A stretch of DNA of 64,000 bases from Apium graveolens. Taxonomy: Eukaryota; Streptophyta; Magnoliopsida; Apiales; Apiaceae. The translations under genes and the position numbers were made by a program. Numbering within the stretch: position 1 is the stretch's first letter; each line of letters starts with the position of its first letter. The notes beneath the pieces were generated by a model. That model had not been told where the DNA came from, made no database searches, and saw only the letters and a list, made by a program, of their open reading frames with translations. This document shows, one piece after another, positions 21,783 through 32,531 of the stretch. The stretch lies in assembly GCF_009905375.1 (NCBI RefSeq), contig NC_133655.1, forward strand, positions 164,221,995 to 164,285,994, in the 5' to 3' direction.

Positions 21783-23154
21783 TTGAGAGAGATGAACATG
21801 AGGTGAGTTTTGAAATTAGATGTTTGTTGAGAATAAGAGTAGTAATGAATGATAAAGAGTGAAGCATTTTAATTTATAGAGGGAGTAAAGATAGAAACCA
21901 AGAGACTCTTGAGTTGCCCGAATAATAAAAGTAATAATCACATAAGCATACTTGACAGTTAGAAATGACTAGTTACTATTCCCCATGCAAGTACTCAAGA
22001 ATCTTAGTTCACTATTTAGGATAACTATTCCCCATGCAAATAAACAAGTACTCCCCATACAAAAAGTAACTCCTCCTATCAGCATACAGTCAAATAAATT
22101 TAACCATTATCAGCTTTCTCAAAACATCAGATATAATGTACTAGTCTACTTATATTAGACTAACATATTTCCACATTAAAAAAAACATAAGCACGTAAAT
22201 GTGTCACTAAGTCAGAGTAATTATAGACAAAGTATGTCAAAAGTATTTTGCTGAACATAATTTATGAATTAAATTATTTTAGTTTTTCATACTTTTTGCT
22301 TCTTTTGATCTGTTATTTATTAACTTCATATAATTAGAATATGAATTAATAAATATTCAGTTTGCTTAGAATTTTGAGAAATTCCAAGTTAAAATATTCG
22401 AGAAGTCTGGGTATTTATAGTAAAAGTAAATGACTTGTCGAGAACTCAAAAATAGACATTAGGAGTTTGTCTATCGAAAAGTCATTTTGAGAAATAAAGT
22501 ACATATCGAGAAGTCATTGTAAATTACTCTTTTAGAGAACTCAAACTTAACTTATCGAAATGTCAAATAGATACCCAGTTTGTCCAAAAAGTGGACTGAA
22601 CTGATTCTAACTTTTATTTGAGTAAATTTAAAATAAAATTAGTATAAATTTTCCAAAAGTATTTTACCAAAATAATTTATCAATTTAATTTATATCAGTT
22701 CTAAGTTATTAATAAGTCAAAAGATTGTACTTGTAGAGAACCCTGTGAAAGAACACTACTAGAGAGCTCTACAAGGACTTATCGATAAGTCATTTTAAGC
22801 CTATCGAGAAGTCACTCGAGAAGTCAGTAAATTGACTTATCGAGGACTCACTCGAGAAGTCCTAAAATGACTTGTCGAGAAGTCAATTTATACTTATCGA
22901 GAACTCAGTTCTCTAAAAACTTTTGGTTAATGCAATTTCGTCTTGTGTTAATTTTACATATCAAGGATGTAAATTAACAACTAAGCAGTTTACTTAGAAT
23001 TTGAAAAATTTCAAGTTAATTGAATTTGAAAAGCAAATATGCAGAGATTTCTGAAATATTTATAATTCATATTTCAGTTAATTTCCAATTTAATCAAATT
23101 AATTTTGATTCACTGGAGATTAATTAGCTCCAAAATATTAGCTAAGTTCTTGCC
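21783..23154 (-). other. SirC spacer after pol, with TCGAGAAGTC palindromic repeats
   Basis: This is noncoding sequence between the small ORF and the pol stop. From 22430 to 22920 it carries about ten copies of GACTT(A/G)TCGAGAAGTC-like words in both orientations. One is the perfect palindrome GACTTATCGATAAGTC at 22776-22791. Related words occur in the SirC LTRs. The rest (21790-22400) is AT-rich and holds nothing recognisable. Confidence 0.7.
22776..22791. repeat. Perfect 16-bp palindrome GACTTATCGATAAGTC
   Basis: The word equals its own reverse complement. It is the most symmetric member of the family of TCGA-centred repeats in this spacer. It could be a protein-binding site or a hairpin in the RNA; the sequence alone does not say which. 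Confidence 0.8.
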
Positions 23155-26100
23155 TTAGGATGAAGAGTTAAGCATTCCAATTTCACCTACAAGTCTAATG
23201 AAAGTTGCTTCATCCAAGGGTTTAGTAAAAATATCAGCTAATTATTTTTCTGTTGGTACAAAAATAAGCTCAATGGTACCATTAGTAGCATGTTCTCTAA
23301 TAAAGTGGTACCTCGCATCAATGTGCTTTGTCCTAAAATGATTAACTGGATTAGCTACTATAGATATAGCACTAGTATTGTCACACATGATAGGAATTTT
23401 GTGTAACACTAGGTCATAATCCATTAGCTGATTTCTAATCCAAAGCACTTGAGCACAACAACTTCCTGCAGCTATCTATTCAGCTTCAACTGTAGAAGTT
23501 GATACATATTGTTGTTTCTTGCTGTATCAGGATACAAGTCTTTGTCCAAGAAATTGACAGCTTCCACTGGTACTCTTTCTGTCAACCCTGCATCTAGCAA
23601 AATCTGCATCTGTGTAGCCAACAGCTTCAAAACCAGTTCCCTTAGGATACCAGAATCCCAAGTTTGAAGTCCCCTTCAAGTATCTGAAAATCCTCTTTAC
23701 AGCCATCAAATATGATTCTTTTGGATTGGCTTGAAATCTTGCACCTAGGCATGTTGCAAACATGATGTCTGGTCTGCTTGCTGTTAAGTAAAGCAATGAT
23801 CCAATCATCCCTCTGTAGCTTGAGATATCTACACTCTTGCCCTTTTTATCTTCATCCAACTTTGTTGCAGTAGACATATGTGTAGATGCTGGTGAACAAT
23901 CAACCATTCCAAACTTTTTTAATAGATCCTTGACATATTTAGTTTGGCTGATGAAGATACCATGACTTCTTTGGCTGACTTAAAGCCCAACGAAGTAACT
24001 CAGTTCCCCTATCATACTCATTTCATATTCACTTTGCATAAGCTTGGAGAATCTTTGGCACAGCTTCTCATTAGTAGAACCAAAAATGATATCATCCACA
24101 TAGATGTGAACTAGGATAATATCTTCACCATGTTTCTTGTAGAAGAGAGTCTTATCTGTGGTTCCTCTAGTAAAACCATGTTTCAATAGGAAATATGATA
24201 GTGTGTCATACCAAGCTCTAGGTGCCTGTTTTAGTCCATATAGAGCCTTGAGTAACTTATATACGAAATTTGGAAATTTTGGATCCTCAAAGCCAGGAGG
24301 TTGTTGCACATAAACTTCTTCTTCTAGCTCACCATTCAGAAAGGCACTTTTGACATCCATTTGATACATTTTAAAGTTTGAATGTGCAGCAAATGCTAGA
24401 AAAATTCTTATAGCTTCAAGTCTTGCAACAGGAGCAAAAGTTTCATCATAATCAATTCCTTCTTCTTGTGAGTATCCTTTTACAACCAACCTTGCTTTAT
24501 TTCTGGTAACTATACCATTTTCATCCATTTTGTTCCTGAACACCCATTTTGTTCCAATAATGCTTCTATTCTTTGGTACAGAAACTAACTTCCAGACTTT
24601 GCTTCTTTCAAACTGATTCAGCTCTTCCTGCATGGCAGATATCCAGTCAGGATCCAGTAGAGCTTCATCAATTTTCTTAGGCTCTACTTGAGACAGAAAA
24701 CATGCATGTAGGAACTCATTATCAGTTGCACTTCTAGTCCTCACACCGACAGTAGGATCACCAATAATTGCTTCTATAGAGTGACTTCTATCCCACTTCC
24801 TTGTGTGAGTTTGTTGACTTGTGCCTTCATCATTTTCTTCATTATTGGTATGACTGGTAGATGCTTCTTCTCTTCCCCCCCTGAGTTTGTGCTATCAAAT
24901 TCAGGTGTTTGAGATGAGCTTCCATTCCCATGATTTTCCTATTCACTAGTCTCTTCATTCATCAACTGTTATGCATTAACTTCATCTTCTCCATCAGAAT
25001 CACTATCAATATTGAGGTTTTCAAATGCAAGGGCTTCAGCTTCATTACCATCAAGGCATTCCAAGCCTGGACACTTGTCATCATCAAAGGTCACATCTGT
25101 GCTTTCCATGATCTTCTTTTGATCAATCACGTAGACTTTGTAGGCTGTTCTTTCCAGTGAATATCCCAGAAAAATTGCTTCAAAAACCTTTGAGTCAAAT
25201 TTTCCCACATATTCAGAGTTGTCTTTCAAAATGTAACACTTGCTTCCAAACACATGAAGATGCTTTACAGTAGGCTTTCTCTTAGACATGATTGAGTAGG
25301 GTGACTTGCCATGTGCCTTGTTAATGAAATATCTATTCTGAGTATAACATGTAGTGTTGACAGCCTCTTCCCAGAAAATTATTGGTAACTTGGCATCTTG
25401 CAGCATTGTTCTAGCAGCTTTAACCAATGTTCTATTCTTTCTCTCAACTACTCCATTTTGTTGAGGTGTTCTGGTAGCTGAGAATTCTTGAACAATGCCT
25501 TTGCCTTTGCAGAATTCACTTAATGTAACATTTCTGAATTATGTTCCATTGTCACTTCTCAGTCTTTTCACACAATTGTAATCTTCAGCCTATTTTTCTA
25601 TCTTCTTGATGTGCTCAATTATGATATGTGGAGTTTCATCTTTAGAGTACATGAACTCTACCCAAGTGTATCTTGAGAAATCATCCACCATCACAAGTGC
25701 ATATCTGTTCCTTGAAATTGACAAGATATTCACTGGCCCAAAAAGTCCATGTGAATAAGCTGCAAGGGTGCACTAATAGAATTCACAGTTTTTGACTCGT
25801 TACTAGATTTTTTCATCTTTCCTTTCTAACAAGCTTCACAAACTTCAACTTGAGCAAACTCCAGCTTGGGCATGTCTCTCACTAACTCCTTTTTGACTAA
25901 GTTGTTAATTTCCTTGAAATTCAAGTGAGACAATTTCTTATGCCATAGCTTGCTTTGTTCTTCTGATGCCTTGGTGTAGAAGCAGCAAATACCATCCTTA
26001 TTTGTTGAGTCCAAGTTTGCAATAAACAAGCTTTCTTTCCTTGCTCCTTTTAGAACAATTTCACTAGTTTTCTTGCTGATAAAGGTGCATTCTTCTTTGT

Positions 26101-26440
26101 TGAATAAAACTTCAAAGCCTTTGTCTACAAATTGGCTAACACTGAGAAGATTCACCTCAAGACCAGCTACTAGTGCTACATCATCAATGACAACATTTTC
26201 AAAAACAATTTTGCCATATCCCATTGTGAATCCTTTGCTGTTGTCTCCAAATGTCACCAATGGGCCAGCTTTCTCCTCAAACTGTGATAGCAGGGCCTTA
26301 TCACCTGTCATATGTCTGGAACATCCACTGTCAATGATCCATATGACTTTCTTCACTTTGCCCTGCACACAATGAGATTCAGGTGTGTTTAGTGACCCAA
26401 ACAGTGTTGGGTACTTTCTTCTTGTTAACTGATTTAACAA
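23155..26440 (-). pseudogene. pol: SirC pol (protease, integrase, RT, RNase H), decayed
   Basis: Open pieces are 25826-26440, 24969-25427, 23980-24744, 23527-23907 and 23242-23448. The first holds the protease site WIIDSGCSRHMTGD and the GAG-pre-integrase zinc region. The second is the C-terminal part of integrase. The third is RT with [23 protein letters not shown] and the catalytic [10 protein letters not shown]. The last two hold the end of RT and RNase H with CDNTSAISI and TKHIDARYHFIREH. The order PR-IN-RT-RH is that of Ty1/copia. The integrase core (25430-25825) is worst hit, with many stops. The true pol stop is TAA at 23155-23157, after FTKPLDEATFIRLVGEIGML. Confidence 0.88.
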
Positions 26441-26518
26441 AGTAGAGTGATTTGTTTAAGATAAAATAGAATGCAATGATTGTTGTGCACTATCCCTTTC
26501 TGATGTAGACTCGATTTT

Positions 26519-28758
26519 TTATTCTAAAAGGTCTATTCTCACTTTGTGGCAACTTTTCATCACTTTCAAGTTACAAGGGATGCAGTCAAACTTATCACAG
26601 AATGAGTAGGGATCATTTAAATTTGCTTTATTGTATTTGCAGTCTCCTTCAGTTAGCTTACTAACACCCTTTTTACAAAGGTAAGTTAAATGATTTGCGG
26701 AACCATATTTTTCACACTTCTTTCCAGGAACATCTGCAACATAGGTCAGATTATTGCTTTTGTTTATCCACATTCTTCCAATTCTATTTTTCATCTTCTT
26801 TCTTGCATCTTCAATCTTGGTTTCTTTGACAGGAGTCTTGGTACTTTGATTGTCCATAAGATTTTCCTTAGCCTGTGAAGATTGAATTGAATTGGTATTC
26901 CTCTTTTTATTATCCTCATCTGCAATTTCTTGCTTGATAATCAATTCTTCTTCACTGAAGTTTACCTCACAAGTCTTAAATACAGGTGACCCAACATTTT
27001 TCAGCATTGTTGGAACATTTTCACTCTTTGTTGCTTTTCCTCTGTCACCAGTGTTTTTCTGTTTGCTGTTTAAGGTATCATAATCAAGACGAATAGCAAT
27101 ATTTGCACATGGTTTGTTTTTCTCATGGCACTGACCAACCAATTCAGATGCATTCTTGAAGGACTTCAACTTTATTTCACTCTTCTCCAGTTTTTCTCTT
27201 AGCACAGCCTCAATCTCATTTGCACACTTGAGCTTGTTTTTCAGATAACCATTTTCTTGTTTCAAGGCTTCAAGCTCCACTGTGAACAATTCAGCTTCTT
27301 GTTTTTCACTTTCAAGCTTCTCATTTAACTTTGTTAATCTGCTAACTTCTTCATTAGCAGCAACCATGCTTGTATGAATGTGAAACATTTCTGTGCTCAT
27401 CTTTTCAACAGTTTCCTTATATTGATTCACATTTAAATCAGTGGAGGTAAGAGTTGGTACCTGTGATTTAGATGAGGATGATTCTCCTTGCTCCAAGGCC
27501 ATGAGTGCATAGTTTCCAAGTTCTTCATCTTCACCATTTTCAGAGTCATCCCAAATTTTACCTTCTGTAATATAAGCTTTGCTTTGCTATTTCTTTAGAA
27601 GAGCTTCATACTTTGCTTCAAGCTCAAGATAAGCCTTATCTTTCTTTGCCTTATTGGGTTTCCTGAATTCTGTAGCAAAGTGGCCTAGTTCATCACAACT
27701 GAAGCACCTTATATTAGATCTGTCAACGGATCCAGTTTTGTAGCCATCCTTGCTATCAGAATTATACTTCCCTTTTTCCTTTCATCTGCTATCTTTGTTA
27801 GAAGATTGTCCTTTACTTTTGAAGTATCTTGGCTTTCTTACTCTAATGTTAGAGAATTTTTAGCCAAATAGGCCATTGACTGATCTAACTCATCCAGTTC
27901 TTCAAGAGTATAGAACTCATCTTTTTCCAATCCCAGAATGACTTGTTCTTGTGAATCAATTATTCTTTGCTCACTTGTTGAGGCAACTGAAATATGAGAC
28001 CTTGGTTCATCATTGGATGTTTGACCTTCCTTTACTATTAAAGCACTTGAGCCATCTACAACATGTCCTTGGCCAGATCTCAATGATTTCCTTTGAATCA
28101 TCTCTAGTTCATATATTTTGAGAATTCTGTATAGAACTTCCAGACTTATTCTGCTCAAGTCTCTCCCTTCCCTGATTGCTGAGATTTTCTATTCCAAATG
28201 ATCAGGAAGAGTAAGCAAGAACTTTAGATTCACCTCTTCAGCTTCATAGTATTTGTCATGAAGCTGCAAATCATTTATCAGCTTATTGAATCTTTCAAAC
28301 ACATCAGTAATGCTTTCCTTAGGCTTAGCCATGAAACCCTCATACTGCGAAATCAGCATCCTTCTTTGATTAGATCTAACCTCCTCAGTTCCTTCACAGA
28401 GTATTTCAATCTTCTCCCATATTTGCTTGGCAGTGTCACAGTTAACAATATTGTTGTACATCACATTGTCAAGTGACTCAATCAATATCAATTGCAAGCT
28501 GCTATCCAGGGAGACTTTCTCCTTTTCAGGGTCAGAATACTCAGCTGGATCTTTAGGAGCATAATGAGCTGGTATGACCATGTCTCCATCTGTAGATTCC
28601 TCAACTCTTACCATAGGAATGAAGGGTCCTTTCTTGACGATCTGAATGTAGAGTGGATTGGCCATCTTGATAAACAACATCATTTTCTTTTTCCAAAGAG
28701 TGTAGTTAGCTTTGTCAAAGGTAGAAATTTTGATGCTACTGATTTTCTGTGTATTCAT
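26519..28758 (-). pseudogene. gag: SirC gag, decayed
   Basis: The start MNTQKISSIKISTFDKANY (28758) opens a Gag domain typical of copia elements (28189-28758), with LWKKKMMLFI. It is followed by 27838-28158 and, after a damaged stretch, by 26519-27502 with a long Glu/Lys/Leu-rich coiled coil. Two zinc knuckles have lost a cysteine. Near 27690 the fourth Cys is Phe (CFSCDELGHFATEF). Near 26700 the second Cys is Tyr (CEKYGSANHLTYLC). Long gag with a coiled coil and two knuckles is the sirevirus layout. Confidence 0.85.
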
Positions 28759-28795
28759 TCTTCCAAGATCTTGAATTTGTTTACTTTAAGATTTA

Positions 28796-28807
28796 GCTCT
28801 GATACCA
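28796..28807 (-). other. SirC primer binding site
   Basis: The minus strand reads TGGTATCAGAGC, 2 bp inside the 5' LTR end. It is complementary to initiator-Met tRNA. Confidence 0.9.
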
Positions 28808-28809
28808 CC

Positions 28810-30321
28810 TGTTAGGTAATGAATCACACACAGAGGGGGAAGTGAATGTGTTTTTTCTGATTTTTGGCTTTAATTGAAAGTTAATGGTTGAACAAAGTAA
28901 ATTAAATCTTGTATAGAAAAGTGTTCATGCAGAATCTAAACTTGCAGAAAATAAAGAACACAGATCTTCAAAACTTACTTAATTTTATATTAAAAATTAA
29001 GACTGTTTTGCTACAAAATTTCTAAACTCTTTGATGTTAAAGAGATCAGCTTCTTCTTCAGAGTGATACAAGAGATTTGATCTAAATTGTTACTCCTAAC
29101 CAGAGGACCATTTTTAACTTTATAACTCAGTTAACTGTTGGTTTACACAGTGGATAATAAACATGCTATTATCTTTTCTAAACTGTCACTTATCATTTCT
29201 ATTTATAGAAAAACAAATCTTCCATTTCTGGCTTAGCATATCTTTAGCATCCCGTGTTTACTTTAATCTTCCTCTGTCAGTTAATCTTTGCCATTGATCT
29301 TGTACACTCTTCAAGCTACTTTTTGTAGACTTGTCAATCTAGCTGTTGGATTGTTTGTTGATTGTTTATCTTGGATATTGAACTGATCTGCAATTCTGTA
29401 CTTTGAGACTGTACCTCGAGATCTCTTGTTTGAATAAATAGAACACCTGACATCTCGATAAGTACATAGGCTTATCGAGATCTCTAGTACTCCATATTGA
29501 GTTTGGCTTGTAGAGGTCTTCAGCTTGTCGAAATCTCCAGTCTTCATATCTTCACTTTGACTTATCGATAATTCAGAGTTTTCTACTGAATGTAGACTTG
29601 TCGATAACTCCAAGTTTTCTAGTGAAGGAATGACTTGTCGATATCTGCAATCTTCAGTTCTTCAATTTTGCTTGTCGATATCTTCCTGAGTTCTCTAGTA
29701 GCTTTCCTGACTTCTCCACTCTGAATTCATTCATTTCTTCTATCCCGGTGGATATTGCTCATCCGTCGAGTAGTGATTGTATCTCGACGAATGCACCTAA
29801 CAACATTCATCCGTCAACTAGCCAAACTACTATTCCGATGGATGTTTTTCATCCGTCGGTACTCTCTGCAACTTGAATGACTTCTTGATAAGCCATTCTG
29901 GAGTTCTCGAATGACTTCTCTATAACATTAAGTCTGTGACTTGTAGAGATGTTGACTTAGAGTATTTTTCTCCAAACAAATTTATTCAACTCCAAGCTTC
30001 TTCAAAATTCTTCTAAGGCATAATCTTCTTGATCTTCTTCCAGATAGAATTCTTAGGCTTGATACTGTTTTAGGAAAAAGACTCCAGTCTGCTCCTTTGC
30101 ATTTTAACAGACTTTAAGTGTTACAAGTACAAAATATAAATTTAGATAACAATACAACTTACTTAAGGTTGACCCCAAGCTTAACTGATTACTTAAAAAT
30201 AACCATTCATTAATCTCCTACTCAGATCAGATGTCCATTTAACTTGCTTCATACTTTGATCAGAGATGCTAATGACATTGTTATCTCCAGTGATCTTTGA
30301 CATAATCAATTATATATTACA
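28810..30321 (-). repeat. SirC 5' LTR
   Basis: It is the partner of 17882-19385, with the same ends. By eye the two differ at about one base in ten, including several small indels. It carries the active-position promoter copy and two inverted CCGAYGGAT / ATCCGTCGG pairs (29748-29860). AAGAA follows at 30322. Confidence 0.93.
29199..29207 (-). promoter_or_regulatory. SirC LTR TATA box
   Basis: The minus strand reads TATAAATAG in the 5' LTR, about 390 bp before the LTR end and primer site. The 3' LTR has it at 18269-18277. Position and sequence fit a plant RNA polymerase II promoter. Confidence 0.55.
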
Positions 30322-30326
30322 AAGAA
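30322..30326. repeat. Target-site duplication of SirC, right copy (AAGAA)
   Basis: It repeats 17877-17881 and continues into the SirB LTR (GCATTACC). Confidence 0.93.
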
Positions 30327-30834
30327 GCATTACCATTTCCATGCAATTGTAAAGATATTCAAAGATGCTGAAATAGAGTAGTGAAGCAGCATGGAGTTAG
30401 ACTAGATATGTTTTGTTTTATTATCTTATCTGATTGTCATGTAAACTTGGTGATATATAAACCAAGTGTAGCAAGTAGAACAATTATCTAAGCAAGCCTA
30501 TTTTCAGAGAAACATATCAAGCTGTATTCTGCAAGAATTTCTCTGTAGTTTAGTTGTTCAAACTTGTAAGCAGCCGTGAGCTATTCAAAGCTTCACAGGG
30601 TTCTCATTTGATATATATATATATATGGTGGATACTTTCTAATCCACCAGAAAGTTTTAAAAACTTGTATTTTTATTACTTAGTATTTTGATTCTTATCT
30701 CTTTTATTCCGCACCACAGCTAATCAAATACTGTTATATTTATCAAGTTAGAATATTCTTTTATTTTGAAAAAGTAGTCAGAATTACATTCAACCCCCCT
30801 TCTGTAATTCTTGTTGTATTGTTAGGGAATAAAA
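30327..30834 (+). repeat. SirB 5' LTR, second part
   Basis: It continues 17354-17881 after removal of SirC, giving a LTR of about 1.03 kb. It holds a TATA box, an (AT)8 run at 30611-30626, and the end TTGTATTGTTAGGGAATA shared with the SirA LTR. The expected terminal AACA is AAAA here, so the last bases are mutated. Confidence 0.85.
30454..30460 (+). promoter_or_regulatory. SirB LTR TATA box
   Basis: TATATAA followed by ACCAAG lies about 375 bp before the end of the SirB 5' LTR. This region is deleted from the SirA 3' LTR. Confidence 0.5.
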
Positions 30835-30836
30835 AT

Positions 30837-30848
30837 TGGTATCAGAGC
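30837..30848 (+). other. SirB primer binding site
   Basis: TGGTATCAGAGC lies just after the LTR and 46 bp before the gag ATG. It matches initiator-Met tRNA and fixes the strand of SirB as plus. Confidence 0.9.
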
Positions 30849-30894
30849 GAGCTCTTGAAGAACAAAGAGTATAAGGATCACAACAAACAATAAG

Positions 30895-31727
30895 ATGAAC
30901 AAAAAGGATGTTGGAGTAAAGATTCCATTCCTGGACAAAGACAACTATCACCACTAGAAGGTAAAGATGCACCTACATCTTCTTTCCCAAGATGAGGCCT
31001 ACGTGGACTGCATAAAGAGAGGTCCTCATGTACCAATGAGAGCTGCAACTGGAAATGAGCCATCTATTCCAAAACCTAGGCATGAATGGTCAGACCCTAA
31101 TATTGAGCAAGTCGGGAAAGATAAGAAGGCCATGAATATATTGTTCAATGGAGTTGATGGTGATATGTTTGATAACATCATTAACTTTAAAACAACCAAA
31201 GAGGTTTGGGACACAATCCAGATTATTTGTGATGGTACTGAGCAAGTAAGGGAGAACAAGATGTAGCTACTGATTCAACAATATGAACATTTCTACTGTG
31301 AAAAAAGTGAGTCTCTCACTGATATTTTAGGTAGATTTCAAAAGCCACTAAATGCTCTGAAGTTGCATGGAAGAGTCTATCAAACAAAAGACTCTAACCT
31401 CAAGTTCCTTAGATCTCTTCCAAAAGAGTAGAAGCCAATGACAGTCTCATTGAGAAATTCACAAGATTACAAGGAGTTCACCTTGGAAAGACTGCATGGC
31501 ATCTTAAAAACCTATGAGCTTGAAACAGATCAAGATGAGAGGATGGAGAAAGGAAGGAAGAAAGGAGGGTCCATAGCACTGGTTGCTGAGTTAGAGAAGG
31601 AGAAAGAGATGAAGGTAGAAGCTGTTGAGTCTACATCAAAGGTCTGTGAAAACAAGGGTAAAGGGCTGGTAGCTGAAAATGAAGATCACTTGAGCTAAGA
31701 TGACATGGATGATATTGATGAACATCT
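30895..31727 (+). pseudogene. gag: SirB gag, 5' part, cut by SirD
   Basis: It starts MNKKDVGVKIPFLDKDNYHH at 30895 and follows the copia Gag pattern, with FKTTKEVWDTIQIICDGTEQV and LLIQQYEHF, then FTLERLHGILKTYELE. In-frame stops lie at about 30957 (likely a former Trp), 31264, 31429 and 31696. The reading then ends at the SirD LTR (31728). The remainder of SirB is not in the window. Similarity to the first 200 residues of SirC and SirE gag identifies it. Confidence 0.8.
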
Positions 31728-32326
31728 TGTTAGGTCACACACACTATAGAAGGGGGTTGAATACAGTGTCTAGTACAATCAAATCGAATTAAGAACACAA
31801 GTATGAAACACATAATAATATTATTAATGAAACAATATTACAATGGAACCGTTCTCTCTCAGTGATGAACAAATATCATGAGAGCTGCTAGGGTTACAAT
31901 GAATAATATTCTTGATTAAGATAACACTTATAGTGTAAACCCTATGCCGTATTTATATAGACACACAGTTACAAGATAAACTTCTAATTGATATCGAACA
32001 TAATACTGCATCCTAAAATATATCAACTAGTTATCTTTTCTTCCAAGTATTCTACTTTTCATAGAATTCTTCTCCATGCATATCTCTTCTTATGTTTGCC
32101 TTAATCTTCTTTCCTTTAATCAGTCATCTTCCTCATCTGAAAGTCTTCTTAAGTCCTGATATTATCTCCTGATAAATATCTTCTGATAACTTAAGTTCTG
32201 ATATCTTAAGTTCTGACTTCAGTATAAGTATTGATTTCCAGTTAAGTCTTGATTTGTCCTGTTAGTTAAGATCTGAAAACTAAACACAAATCATTATTAG
32301 ACATGACATCACAAATATATCTAACA
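31728..32326 (-). repeat. SirD 3' LTR (599 bp)
   Basis: On the plus strand it runs from TGTTAGGTCACACAC to ATATCTAACA. It is clearly homologous to the SirE LTRs but more diverged from them than they are from each other. TAAGTTCTGAT-like words repeat between 32150 and 32250. Confidence 0.92.
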
Positions 32327-32340
32327 ATCTCCCCCAACTT
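32327..32340 (-). other. SirD polypurine tract
   Basis: The minus strand reads AAGTTGGGGGAGAT directly before the LTR start TGTTAGATATATTTG. Confidence 0.85.
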
Positions 32341-32531
32341 GTAAATTAGCATAATATACAAGTTCAATAGATATTTGATGATGTCAAAAACATTAAGTAT
32401 AAATGCATATGAGAATTTGACTAAGTAACTACAACTCACAGTCTTTATAGCTTTTACCATCCTTAAAGTCTGATATCAGCTTTAACCTGTATAACCTTCA
32501 GAATTTAACAGTTGCAGTTCTTGACTTGGCT

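Larger units (their letters stand above)
17882..30321 (-). mobile_element. SirC: complete but decayed sirevirus, 12.4 kb
   Basis: In minus orientation it has the 5' LTR (28810-30321), primer site, gag, pol, a ~1.4-kb spacer with palindromic repeats, a small ORF, an env-like remnant carrying a MITE, the polypurine tract and the 3' LTR (17882-19385). The AAGAA target duplication flanks it. LTRs of 1504 and 1512 bp differ by roughly a tenth by eye, so the insertion is old relative to SirE. Gag and pol hold many stops. Confidence 0.93.

Noticed and set aside
22430..22920. Possible CRISPR-like array
   Set aside because: Repeats are degenerate, in both orientations and irregularly spaced, and the DNA is a plant retrotransposon. 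These are palindromic element motifs.
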